A stretch of 16,691 nucleotides of DNA from Syntrophomonadaceae bacterium (GCA_030627145.1 DAOUSQ010000006.1:1-16691), one strand, 5' to 3'. Shown: positions 1 through 6,988, counted from the first letter of the stretch. Made by a program: numbers and translations. Notes: generated from the sequence alone by a model not told the origin.

Positions 1-1
1 C

Positions 2-118
2 AAGGTAATAGATGAAGATACAGATGAGGTCATTCGGGAAATACCGCCGGAGAAAATCCTGGATATGGTAGCTAAAATGTGGGAAATGCTGGGTCTATTT
101 GTGGATGAAAAGATATAA
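2..118 (+). CDS. flaG: FlaG family protein, C-terminal end (5' truncated by window)
   Basis: Only the last 38 codons are present, entering from the left edge and ending in TAA. The visible residues contain EVIREIPPEKILDM followed by a hydrophobic helix and GLFVDEK, which is the hallmark C-terminal signature of FlaG-family proteins (Asp, then Thr-Glu-Val-Ile-Arg-x-Ile-Pro-Pro-Glu). FlaG lies next to fliD in many bacteria and influences filament length, although its biochemical role is poorly defined. It is followed after 15 bases by fliD, whose ribosome site lies in that gap, so the two are probably cotranscribed. The identification rests on the C-terminus only; start and full length cannot be seen. 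Confidence 0.85.
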   Translation, partial: KVIDEDTDEVIREIPPEKILDMVAKMWEMLGLFVDEKI

Positions 119-133
119 AAGGAGGGAATCCTG

Positions 134-1654
134 ATGACGGTTATGAGAGTCGGGGGGCTTGCCTCGGGAATAGATATCGATTCAATTGTTGAAGATTTAA
201 TGGTTGCAGAAAGAATTCCCCTGGATAAGCTGGAACAGGATAAACAGATCCTTGAATGGCAGCAGGAAGATTACCGTTCCTTAAATAGTTCATTATTCAG
301 CTTTCGCACTGAAGTATTTGACATGAAACTGCAGTCTGCATTCAACGTTAAGACTGCTACTTCATCAGATGAAGATGTTATTGAAGTAACGGCAGGGGCA
401 AATGCAGCAGATGGGACATACTCAATTGTAGTGAACAACCTGGCATCAGGGGTGATAAAGGGGAGTACCGTGGAACTTGCAGATGCACAGGATGCAGAAG
501 GTAATAATCTTACCCTGTTTGAGCAGTTTGAAGAATTTGCTTCACGGGGATTTATTGAAACAGATACCATTTCCGTTACCATAAACGGGACTGAACTGGA
601 ATTTGATCTTGACGAAGATACTATTTTTACCGTTGTAGCAGAGATAAATAATTCTGACCTGGGGATTACAGCCAGTTATGACAATACTTACAACCGCTTC
701 TTTTTAACTACTACTTCTACCGGAAGTGATGCTGAGATTACTATCTCTTCAGATGAAGCAAATTTTATTTCTAAGAACGCAAGTAGTGCAATATTGGCAC
801 TCAATCTGGATGAAGGAGTTACTTATAACGGCCAGGATGCTTCGGTTAGCATTGGTGATGTAACCAACCTGGAATCATCTTCAAATACTATTACTATCAA
901 TGGGCTTAATCTTAATCTACAGGATACAGGCAGTTCTACAGTTATTGTTTCCAGAGACATAGACACCATAGTTAACTCCATCACAGGGTTTGTAAATTCC
1001 TATAACAATATTATGGAAACACTATATAACAAGGTACATGAAGAACGTCACCTCGATTATTTACCATTGACTGATGCCCAGAAAGAGGAAATGAGCGAAA
1101 CTGAGGTAGAATTATGGGAAGAACGGGCCCGCAGTGGACTCCTGCGCAATGACATGTTTTTGAACAATGTTATAAACAACATGAGAACAGCAATGTCCCG
1201 GGTAGTTAATGATACAGACGGGCAGTATGACACATTGAGCGGGATAGGGATTTCAACTCGCCTGTGGAACGATAATGGGCAGCTTTATATAAACGAAACA
1301 ACCCTGAGGGAGGCACTGAGTGAAGACCCGGAAGGGGTAAAGGAACTGTTTACCAATACCAGTGAAACTGATGATAATAAAAAGGGTATTGCCAGTTATC
1401 TTTATGACGTTGTAGATGCCGGGATAGAGTACCTGTCGGATAAAGCAGGCAGTGAATCAAGTTTCAGTATGGTAGACAACAGCTATATTGGTAAGAGGTT
1501 GAGTGCACTTGATCTGGAAATTGAGGATTGGGAAAAAAGGTTGGTTGAAGCAGAAGATAAATACTGGAGGCAGTTTACTTTTATGGAGACCATGATAAAC
1601 CAGATGAATACACAGAGTGCCTGGCTCGCACAGCAGTTTGGTCAAAATGGATAG
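134..1654 (+). CDS. fliD: Flagellar filament cap protein FliD (HAP2)
   Basis: FliD forms the cap at the distal end of the filament and helps exported flagellin subunits fold into place. The 506-residue product starts with the typical VGGLASGIDIDSIVEDLM motif, which begins the FliD N-terminal domain (about residues 4-105); the C-terminal FliD domain spans roughly residues 235-495 and ends in a heptad-rich helix (about 455-500) that would form the D0 coiled coil. The region between is rich in Thr, Ser and Asp, as expected for the outward D2/D3 domains. The ATG at 134 is chosen over the one at 143 because GGAGGG at 121-126 is seven bases upstream of it. No signal peptide is present, as expected for a type III export substrate. 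It sits between flaG and a small chaperone gene, the usual order. Confidence 0.95.
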   Translation: MTVMRVGGLASGIDIDSIVEDLMVAERIPLDKLEQDKQILEWQQEDYRSLNSSLFSFRTEVFDMKLQSAFNVKTATSSDEDVIEVTAGANAADGTYSIVVNNLASGVIKGSTVELADAQDAEGNNLTLFEQFEEFASRGFIETDTISVTINGTELEFDLDEDTIFTVVAEINNSDLGITASYDNTYNRFFLTTTSTGSDAEITISSDEANFISKNASSAILALNLDEGVTYNGQDASVSIGDVTNLESSSNTITINGLNLNLQDTGSSTVIVSRDIDTIVNSITGFVNSYNNIMETLYNKVHEERHLDYLPLTDAQKEEMSETEVELWEERARSGLLRNDMFLNNVINNMRTAMSRVVNDTDGQYDTLSGIGISTRLWNDNGQLYINETTLREALSEDPEGVKELFTNTSETDDNKKGIASYLYDVVDAGIEYLSDKAGSESSFSMVDNSYIGKRLSALDLEIEDWEKRLVEAEDKYWRQFTFMETMINQMNTQSAWLAQQFGQNG

Positions 1655-1666
1655 GGAAGTGATTTA

Positions 1667-2086
1667 ATGTATTGCGGGAATACAGATGAGTTAATCGGAA
1701 TGGCCAGAGAAAAACAAAGCCTTATAGAAAAGTTCCTGCAGCTTACCGAAGAACAGAGTGCAGCGATAAACAGTAAGAACTATGATAGTATGTTTAATAT
1801 TATAAATGAAAAGCAGAGTATTATTGAACGGGTTAACCTTCTGGACCTGGAGCTTAATGGCATTACACCTGAAGACAGGAATGTAATTGGCGAAATAGTC
1901 GAAGCAACCAGGGAAATTATGTCCAGGGCCATTGCTTTAGACAAAAAAAACATTCGCCTGCTGAAAGAAAACCAGGCAGAAATATCTGAAAAGCTTAAGA
2001 ACGTGAGAAAGAAAAAAAAGGGGCACTATATGTACAGGGGAAAGAATGTGGCAGTCGAAGGGATACTGCTGGACCAGAAAAAATAG
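1667..2086 (+). CDS. FliT/FlgN-type flagellar export chaperone
   Basis: A 139-residue, highly charged and almost entirely helical protein with no membrane segment or signal peptide. The N-terminal half (about residues 8-60) shows long amphipathic helices with the pattern KQSLIEKFLQLTEEQ and INEKQSIIERVNLLD, and residues 70-115 form another Lys/Glu-rich helix, which matches the antiparallel helical bundle of FlgN/FliT chaperones. The family binds FliD or the hook-filament junction proteins and keeps them unfolded for export. Its place 12 bases after fliD favours a FliT-like role with FliD as cargo, but the sequence does not decide between FliT and FlgN. The ribosome site AGGGAAGTGA lies six to seven bases ahead of the ATG. 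Confidence 0.7.
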   Translation: MYCGNTDELIGMAREKQSLIEKFLQLTEEQSAAINSKNYDSMFNIINEKQSIIERVNLLDLELNGITPEDRNVIGEIVEATREIMSRAIALDKKNIRLLKENQAEISEKLKNVRKKKKGHYMYRGKNVAVEGILLDQKK

Positions 2087-2096
2087 TTTTAAAGAA

Positions 2097-2106
2097 GGGG
2101 GGGGGG
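2097..2106 (+). promoter_or_regulatory. Ribosome-binding site containing a ten-G homopolymer
   Basis: An uninterrupted run of ten G follows AAAGAA and forms the Shine-Dalgarno region of the TTG-initiated FlaG-like gene at 2111. The pairing register with 16S rRNA is ambiguous, and the gap from tract to start codon is four bases. Tracts of this length are prone to slipped-strand length change, which here would shift spacing rather than reading frame. Confidence 0.6.
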
Positions 2107-2110
2107 ATTA

Positions 2111-2479
2111 TTGACTACCCTGAACGGGGTTGATTCCCTTGTCATTAATTCAATCAAAACCAAAACCCAAAAACAGGTAGTAATTAAAACCAGGCAGACA
2201 AAAGTCACCGGTGATAAGCATGATGAAGATAAAGAAAAGCATCATTGGGGGTATTCCCGGGAGAGCCTTAAGGATGCTGTTGACAGGGCAAATAAGCTTC
2301 TTCAAAACAGCAGTGCTTCTCTTTGCCTTCAAATTATGCAAAAAAACGGGGAAATCAAGATACTGCTGATGGACATGGATAGTAAAGCCATAATATCAGA
2401 GGTACCTCCTGCAAAAGTATTTCAGGTTATCAAGAGATTTGATAATTATAAGGGTTTTGCAGTTGATAGATTAACCTAG
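2111..2479 (+). CDS. Second FlaG-like protein
   Basis: A 122-residue protein whose second half (about residues 58-122) follows the FlaG domain plan: an amphipathic helix (SLKDAVDRANKLLQ), a strand pair (LCLQIMQKNGEIKILLMDMD), then IISEVPPAKVFQVIKRFDNYKGFAVD, which parallels the xVIRxIPPExxLxxxxxLxxxxGLxVD signature. The first 55 residues are basic, low in hydrophobics and probably disordered, which is common in FlaG proteins. It starts at TTG 2111, directly after the G-rich ribosome site; no ATG or GTG gives a full-length product. It differs clearly from the FlaG that ends at 118, so the locus has two members on either side of fliD. Family assignment is fairly secure; any separate function is unknown. 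Confidence 0.72.
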   Translation: MTTLNGVDSLVINSIKTKTQKQVVIKTRQTKVTGDKHDEDKEKHHWGYSRESLKDAVDRANKLLQNSSASLCLQIMQKNGEIKILLMDMDSKAIISEVPPAKVFQVIKRFDNYKGFAVDRLT

Positions 2480-2529
2480 AAATTTGTGCCCCCCGGCAGA
2501 ATGTAAACTTGTAATACCCCTGTAAAACC

Positions 2530-2597
2530 CTGATTACCAAATTATCTAATTACCTGACTAACCAACTAACCAACTAACCAACTAACTACCTGATTAT
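2530..2597. repeat. AT-rich tandem repeat of 8-base unit ACTAACCA
   Basis: Three exact copies of ACTAACCA lie at 2557-2580, with a fourth imperfect copy at 2581-2588, flanked on both sides by looser variants built from CTGATTACC and CTAATTACC. It lies in the gap between the second flaG-like gene and fliS. No function is evident. The length could vary between strains. Confidence 0.8.
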
Positions 2598-2598
2598 T

Positions 2599-2677
2599 TC
2601 TCGCAGGGGAGACTTCAGTCTCCCGGAAATCAGGATACTAATTCTTCGGCATTTGACGCGGAAGCTAAAGCATCCGC
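2599..2677. repeat. Dispersed structured repeat, copy A
   Basis: About 78 bases that recur in the same orientation at the right end of the window (from 16615), including identical blocks GACTTCAGTCTCCC and GCATTTGACGCGGAAGCT. It contains an inverted repeat GGGAGAC-TTCA-GTCTCCC at about 2608-2625 and a second one, GCGGAAGC-TAAA-GCATCCGC, at about 2658-2677 with one A-A mismatch. A longer alternative fold pairs the TTCGGC near 2644 with GCTAAA near 2663. It lies about 35 bases ahead of fliS. It may be a REP/MITE-like element or a structured RNA. Confidence 0.75.
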
Positions 2678-2711
2678 TGCAGATACAATAAAAACAAGGG
2701 GGGCTCTTTTT

Positions 2712-3128
2712 ATGAATTCTTTTGCCAATGTATACATGAAAAACCAGGTACAGACAAACTCTCCTGAGAACCTGGTATTGATGCTCTATGATGGTGCAAA
2801 AAAGTTTACAGGTCGGGGCATAAAAGCAATGGAAGAAAACAATATTGAAGAGGCTAACAATAACCTTGTGCGTTCCCAGGATATCCTGGCAGAGCTGATG
2901 GCAGGGATAAACTTTGAAGCAGGGGAACTGGCAGAAAACCTTTTTGCACTCTATGAATATATGCATTACAGGTTAATCCAGGCGAACCTCAAAAAGGACA
3001 AAGAACCCGCCGAAGAAGTGCTTGTAATGATGAGTGAATTAAGAGATACCTGGGCACAGATGCTTAAAGAAAGAAACAGCTTAAAAGGTACTTTATCTGA
3101 ACAAAAAATAGCAGGTGCTGGCATATAA
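2712..3128 (+). CDS. fliS: Flagellin export chaperone FliS
   Basis: FliS binds the C-terminal D0 helix of flagellin in the cytoplasm, stops it polymerising early and delivers it to the export gate. The 138-residue product has the family pattern: a short N-terminal segment with a conserved Tyr (ANVYMKNQVQTNSPENLVLMLYDGA), a helix with FTGRGIKAMEENNIEEANNNL, then RSQDILAELMAGINFEAGELAENLFALYEYMHYRLIQANLKKD, which carries the typical LxxxYxYMxxxLxxAN core. Length is normal. GGGGGG at 2698-2703 serves as ribosome site. It is followed directly by the sigma-28 flagellin promoter, so chaperone and cargo are adjacent. Confidence 0.95.
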   Translation: MNSFANVYMKNQVQTNSPENLVLMLYDGAKKFTGRGIKAMEENNIEEANNNLVRSQDILAELMAGINFEAGELAENLFALYEYMHYRLIQANLKKDKEPAEEVLVMMSELRDTWAQMLKERNSLKGTLSEQKIAGAGI

Positions 3129-3143
3129 AAATTTTCTTTGCAC

Positions 3144-3170
3144 TAAAATATCAGAGAAAAAAGACGATAT
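3144..3170 (+). promoter_or_regulatory. Sigma-28 (sigma-D) promoter of flagellin
   Basis: TAAA at 3144-3147 is separated by exactly 15 bases from GACGATAT at 3163-3170. The Bacillus sigma-D consensus is TAAA, 14-16 bases, GCCGATAT, so only one position of the -10 element differs. Transcription would start near 3178, giving a leader of roughly 100 bases before the flagellin start at 3281. Confidence 0.85.
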
Positions 3171-3193
3171 AGATATTGAGGTTAAATTACTGA

Positions 3194-3225
3194 ATAACTT
3201 ATCCCAGGGGCCCCGGGAAAGTTAT
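3194..3225 (+). promoter_or_regulatory. Stable hairpin in flagellin leader
   Basis: ATAACTT (3194-3200) pairs with AAGTTAT (3219-3225), and after a one-base bulge TCCC (3202-3205) pairs with GGGA (3215-3218), leaving a GC-rich loop. No T run follows, so it is not a terminator. Placed near the 5' end of the predicted transcript, it probably stabilises the flagellin message. Confidence 0.6.
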
Positions 3226-3231
3226 AACCAG

Positions 3232-3272
3232 AGGCGGCATGGAGGTCGCCTTACAAAAAAATAACAGGGAGG
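3232..3272 (+). promoter_or_regulatory. Putative paired CsrA-binding sites in flagellin leader
   Basis: AGGCG (3232-3236) pairs with CGCCT (3247-3251), presenting GGA (3241-3243) in a ten-base loop, which is the geometry CsrA prefers. A second GGA (3268-3270) lies in ACAGGGAGG and overlaps the Shine-Dalgarno sequence of flagellin. In Bacillus subtilis the hag leader has the same two-site plan, where CsrA blocks ribosome access and FliW relieves it. No csrA or fliW gene lies in this window, so the assignment is inferred from sequence pattern alone. Confidence 0.55.
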
Positions 3273-3280
3273 TTTTATTT

Positions 3281-4180
3281 ATGATAATAAACCATAATAT
3301 TGCAGCTTTAAATACCTATAGGCAGCTTTCAGCTAACCAGAGCTTAGGTTCAAAGTCTCTGGAAAAGTTATCCTCAGGATTAAGGATAAACCGGGCCGGT
3401 GATGATGCAGCAGGGCTTGCAGTATCCGAAAAAATGAGAGGCCAGATTCGCGGGCTAGAACAGGCTACCCGTAATGCACAAGATGGCATTTCCATGCTTC
3501 AGACTGCTGAAGGTGCCTTGAATGAAACACATTCAATTCTGCAAAGAATGAGAGAATTAGCAGTGCAGGCAGCTAATGATACCAACACTTCTACAGACCG
3601 TACCGAGATGCAAAAAGAAGTAGACCAACTGGCAATAGAGATTACTCGTATTGCTAATAATACCGAATTTAATACCCAGAACTTATTAAATGGTGGGATA
3701 AAGGCTTCAGGCATCGGTGAAGCGACATTCCAAATTGGGGCAAATACTTCGCAAAGTTTATCTGTTAGTATTAATGCTAAGGACGCTAAAACATTAGGAG
3801 TAGCTGCTAGTGGTTCAGGCAATGTTGCAGCAACATTTAGTAGTGGTACTAAAACTGCTGATGCAGCGTGTACAGGAGGTATTGACGTTTCAACGCAATC
3901 AGGTGCAAACACAGCAATTACAACAATCCAAACCGCTATTGAAACTGTTTCTAGTGAAAGGGCCAAACTTGGTGCTTACCAAAACCGTTTAGAGCATACC
4001 ATCAATAACCTGGGGACAGCTTCAGAAAATCTGTCTGCTGCTGAATCCCGTGTCCGTGACGTAGACATGGCCAAAGAAATGGTGAACTTTACCAAGATGA
4101 ACATCCTGCAGCAGGCTGCAACGGCAATGCTAGCGCAAGCCAACCAACAGCCCCAGAATATATTACAGCTCTTACGGTAA
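3281..4180 (+). CDS. hag: Flagellin
   Basis: The filament subunit, 299 residues. The N-terminal D0/D1 part (about 1-140) begins MIINHNIAALNTYRQL and contains LEKLSSGLRINRAGDDAAGLAVSEKM (split here: SSGLRINRAGDDAAGLA at about 33-49), and the C-terminal part (about 215-299) ends with the universal LAQANQQPQNILQLLR. The hypervariable centre is short (about 140-215) and rich in Ser, Thr, Gly and Ala, giving candidate O-glycosylation sites for the Maf transferase encoded downstream. Residue 197 is cysteine, which is rare in flagellins. ATG 3281 is chosen because GGGAGG (3267-3272) precedes it by eight bases and because flagellins begin with this motif; an upstream in-frame ATG at 3239 would place the ribosome site inside the coding region. 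Transcribed from its own sigma-28 promoter. Confidence 0.97.
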   Translation: MIINHNIAALNTYRQLSANQSLGSKSLEKLSSGLRINRAGDDAAGLAVSEKMRGQIRGLEQATRNAQDGISMLQTAEGALNETHSILQRMRELAVQAANDTNTSTDRTEMQKEVDQLAIEITRIANNTEFNTQNLLNGGIKASGIGEATFQIGANTSQSLSVSINAKDAKTLGVAASGSGNVAATFSSGTKTADAACTGGIDVSTQSGANTAITTIQTAIETVSSERAKLGAYQNRLEHTINNLGTASENLSAAESRVRDVDMAKEMVNFTKMNILQQAATAMLAQANQQPQNILQLLR

Positions 4181-4235
4181 TTTAAAAGCGGTAGAGGATT
4201 ACGTGCGATATTAATTATGCCGCGTATAACGAACG

Positions 4236-4271
4236 GGCTCGCAGGGAAGTAATCCCGGCGAGCCTTTTTTT
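4236..4271 (+). terminator. Intrinsic terminator after flagellin
   Basis: GGCTCGC (4236-4242) pairs with GCGAGCC (4258-4264), the loop itself can close as GGGA/TCCC, and seven T follow at 4265-4271. This separates the highly expressed flagellin message from the genes for the unknown protein and Maf, while some read-through remains possible. Confidence 0.92.
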
Positions 4272-4312
4272 AAAAATAGAACCGGGTATTTTGAGATAAA
4301 AGGATGTTAGCC

Positions 4313-4912
4313 ATGAAAGTAAAGCTTTTAGATAGAACGATTGAAGTGTCAGATGAAAATAAGGATATTCATACTATTTCCAACCTTATTCGGAAGGAAA
4401 TGGAAAAGGCAAACCTTTATATAAGTTATATGATTATTGACGGGGAAGAAATATACGAGGATTATGATGAATACCTTCTTGAACATGGAAAGGATATTGA
4501 GGAGATTGTAGTTGAGGCCAGGACACTTAAAGAGTTGGTACTGGAGATGCTAATTTCATCGGATCAATATATAAAGAGAGTGGCACCTGCAGTTCAGGTG
4601 CTGGCGGATGATTTTTACCGGGAAGAAGTAGAGGTATGGGATAAATTATCGCAGTTGATTGAGGGGATTCAATGGCTGATGGATTCCTTTACGATGATTG
4701 ACCGTATCCCTACGCTTATCGATCTGATAGGAGACTATGTAGCCTGGAATGAATATGCCCAAAACATAAAGGCTCTGCAGGAAATGGTGGCAATTATGGA
4801 AGAACCCATTCAGTTTAAGGACAGCATCCTGCTTGCTGATCTCATAAAATATGAAATTCTACCTTTGTTTGCATCCATGCAAAATAAGCTGAAAAAAATT
4901 GTAGCAAGGTGA
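4313..4912 (+). CDS. Unknown protein between flagellin and Maf
   Basis: I do not recognise this 199-residue protein. It is acidic, without signal peptide, membrane segment or cysteine. The first 70 residues read as alternating strands and a helix (MKVKLLDRTIEVSDENKDI, then SNLIRKEMEKANLYISYMIID, then EEIVVEARTLKELVLEML), which could be a small alpha/beta domain. The rest (about 75-199) is helical, with VAPAVQVLADDFYREEVEVWDK-type amphipathic helices and a conserved-looking WDKLSQLIEGIQWLMD stretch. ATG 4313 is preferred over ATG 4304 because AAAGGA (4299-4304) is eight bases ahead of it. Only 11 bases separate it from the Maf gene, so they are very probably cotranslated. A role as partner or regulator of flagellin glycosylation or assembly is inference from position. 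Confidence 0.8.
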   Translation: MKVKLLDRTIEVSDENKDIHTISNLIRKEMEKANLYISYMIIDGEEIYEDYDEYLLEHGKDIEEIVVEARTLKELVLEMLISSDQYIKRVAPAVQVLADDFYREEVEVWDKLSQLIEGIQWLMDSFTMIDRIPTLIDLIGDYVAWNEYAQNIKALQEMVAIMEEPIQFKDSILLADLIKYEILPLFASMQNKLKKIVAR

Positions 4913-4923
4913 GGTGATAGTCA

Positions 4924-6783
4924 GTGAAGGTAGACAATATAAATATTTTAAGAGACCGGTTTCCATTGGTATGGAATCATTTTAAAGAAAATGAAGAATT
5001 GTGCAATTCTTCTCTTATACAGATGCTTGCCTCTAAAAAGGGTCCATTTACTCTGGCTGTCCAACAAGAAAAGCGGCCGATTTTTTTACACAGTCAGTAT
5101 GACCCCATACATGAAGCGGAAGTAATCCTGAGCCAGTATGAGGATGCAGGACGTTATCAACATGTCCTTTTTTATGGCGTTGGTCTTGGTTATCATATCG
5201 AGCTATTTACAGCGAAATTTCCTAATATTTCCTTTTCTATTTATGAGCCGGTTCCAGAAGTTTTTGAAAGCTATTTATCCCATCAAGAATTAAAAAAATT
5301 ACCCCTGAAATCATTAGAAAAAATACAGGTAGAGACCTGTCCCGACGATGTAGAAAAATTCTTACAGGAGTATGTAGGACAAATCAAAGAAGAGGTTCTC
5401 GTTATTGAACTCCCCAGTTACAAAAGGGCATTTCTGGAAAAACGAAAACATTTCTTCACTGCCTTCAAAGATATCGTTGTAAACCGCAGGAGAGGCATGG
5501 CTACTGATTTTGCCTTTGAAAAACGCTGGATTGTAAATAGCATGATAAATTTTAAAGAGGTATTAAATACGCCCAATATTCTTATCGAGAAAAAAGGGGC
5601 GTTTAAAGATAAACCCGCTCTGCTGGTCGCAGCGGGACCTTCTCTGGATGACGAAATAGAAAATATTCGCTACATTAAAGATCATGGCCTGGCCTACATA
5701 TTTTCGGTTGGCTCAGCCATCAATACCCTCTTTGTCCATGATATTTATCCTCATGCGGCCTGCACCTATGATCCTACACATTTAAACCAAAAGGTATTTA
5801 AAAAGGTGTGTTCAGCAAAGATTGATGAAATTCCGCTTATCTTTGGAAGCAGTGTAGGATATGAAACCTTGCAAAATTATCCGGGTGCGAAATTCCATAT
5901 GATAACTAGCCAGGATACGGTAGCTCAATATTATTTGAAAATGAATAATAAAGAAAAACTGGATATTGTTTACGATGCACCGTCAATTGCAGTGATAACA
6001 TTGCAGCTATTATATAAACTGAGTTTTAACCCGATTATTCTGGTAGGACAGAACCTGGCTTATAAGGATAAAAGGCATTATGCAGACGGCGTTGAGTATG
6101 GAAACAATTTAAATTTAAATGAAAAAAGAATCAATGATGCGCTAATTGTTGATGATGTTTATGGCAATAAGGTCTACACAAACCTTACCTTTAACTCCAT
6201 GCGGCAGAATATGGAGTCCGTAATCACTCAATTTCCCAATCAGAAGATTATCAATACCACCAAAGGAGGAGCAAGGATCAAAGGAACAGAGTTCGTGCCT
6301 ATGGAAGAACTGATGGGTGATATCTTACAGAAGCCGTTGGTGGAACCGGGTTGGGCAGAATGTAGTACTTCCTGCGATATAAACTACTTGCGCAAACAAT
6401 ATTTTAGAATGAATGAGGAATATGCTGATTTTAATCAACAAATAGACAAAATATTAGAACAACTAAAGGAAATCAATAAGTTAAAAGAAGCTCATCACAA
6501 AGAACAACTCGAAAAAGTATGGCCTAATTTTGACAAAAGTTTTCGAAAATTAACCAATAATCTATTTTATAAAACTTATATATTACCCATGAACAGGGTG
6601 CAGTATGCCCTGCTGTTTAAGGGTAAGAATGATATACAATTTGAAACCGATATGGAGAAAAAGGCACAACTGGTAATTGAGCGTTTTGGCAGTTTTATAT
6701 ATAGATGTAAAGAAGATGCGACAAATATTAAACCAATATTTCAAAAACTCAACGAAGCCATTGCCGAAAAAATAGGGCTGTAG
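4924..6783 (+). CDS. maf: Motility accessory factor (Maf) flagellin glycosyltransferase, DUF115 family
   Basis: Maf enzymes transfer nonulosonic acids (pseudaminic or legionaminic) from the CMP-sugar to Ser/Thr of flagellin in the cytoplasm before export. The 619-residue protein has the family's central MptE-like/DUF115 domain at about residues 205-400: KPALLVAAGPSLDDEIENI (residues 230-248) is the glycine-rich motif, ACTYDPTH near 280 holds the conserved acidic strand, and ILVGQNLAY (372-380) followed by a His near 385 matches the (L/I)xGQ(D/N)LAYT motif. The N-terminal domain (about 1-200) contains YGVGLGYHIELF, typical of long Maf proteins; the C-terminal third is helical. It starts at GTG 4924 behind GAGGTGATAG. 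Context with flagellin upstream and a legionaminic acid cassette downstream predicts a legionaminic acid transferase. Confidence 0.88.
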   Translation: MKVDNINILRDRFPLVWNHFKENEELCNSSLIQMLASKKGPFTLAVQQEKRPIFLHSQYDPIHEAEVILSQYEDAGRYQHVLFYGVGLGYHIELFTAKFPNISFSIYEPVPEVFESYLSHQELKKLPLKSLEKIQVETCPDDVEKFLQEYVGQIKEEVLVIELPSYKRAFLEKRKHFFTAFKDIVVNRRRGMATDFAFEKRWIVNSMINFKEVLNTPNILIEKKGAFKDKPALLVAAGPSLDDEIENIRYIKDHGLAYIFSVGSAINTLFVHDIYPHAACTYDPTHLNQKVFKKVCSAKIDEIPLIFGSSVGYETLQNYPGAKFHMITSQDTVAQYYLKMNNKEKLDIVYDAPSIAVITLQLLYKLSFNPIILVGQNLAYKDKRHYADGVEYGNNLNLNEKRINDALIVDDVYGNKVYTNLTFNSMRQNMESVITQFPNQKIINTTKGGARIKGTEFVPMEELMGDILQKPLVEPGWAECSTSCDINYLRKQYFRMNEEYADFNQQIDKILEQLKEINKLKEAHHKEQLEKVWPNFDKSFRKLTNNLFYKTYILPMNRVQYALLFKGKNDIQFETDMEKKAQLVIERFGSFIYRCKEDATNIKPIFQKLNEAIAEKIGL

Positions 6784-6988
6784 CTTAGTATACTGAGCAA
6801 GAACACGAGGTCTATGATTAAATGTGGCTTATAAATGTATAGAATTAATATGCTTTTCCAGATAAAAATAATTTATCAGGATAGTAATAATCGTTCAAGT
6901 CAGAATCACTTCTACTAATCTGAATGTTGGATACATCATTTTGGACAAGGGTTTCGGTCCCATCATTAAAACCAAAGGAGATTTGTAT
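6784..6988. other. Intergenic gap between maf and legB
   Basis: About 205 bases, AT-rich, with no reading frame of note. It holds a small palindrome GATAAA-AATAA-TTTATC at 6860-6876 and no T-rich terminator. This is the left junction of the nonulosonate cassette, so a promoter for legB is expected here, but I see no convincing -35/-10 pair. Confidence 0.5.

Noticed and set aside
2557..2588. The 8-base tandem units considered as a CRISPR array or replication iterons.
   Set aside because: The unit is too short, there are no spacers, and no rep or dnaA-type gene or cas gene is near.
2599..2677. The structured repeat considered as a known c-di-GMP or other metabolite riboswitch in front of fliS.
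   Set aside because: I find no core consensus of a riboswitch class that I know, and the two copies have opposite orientation relative to the next gene.
3499..3966. A 155-codon open frame on the strand opposite flagellin.
   Set aside because: It is a mirror of the flagellin codon pattern, has no ribosome site and shows no protein-like domain structure.
3810..3992. A 60-codon plus-strand frame within flagellin rich in Gln.
   Set aside because: It lies in another frame of a well-supported gene and has no ribosome site.
6941..6988. A longer legB start at TTG 6941.
   Set aside because: The Rossmann motif starts properly from ATG 6989, which has a good ribosome site, while the TTG has none.
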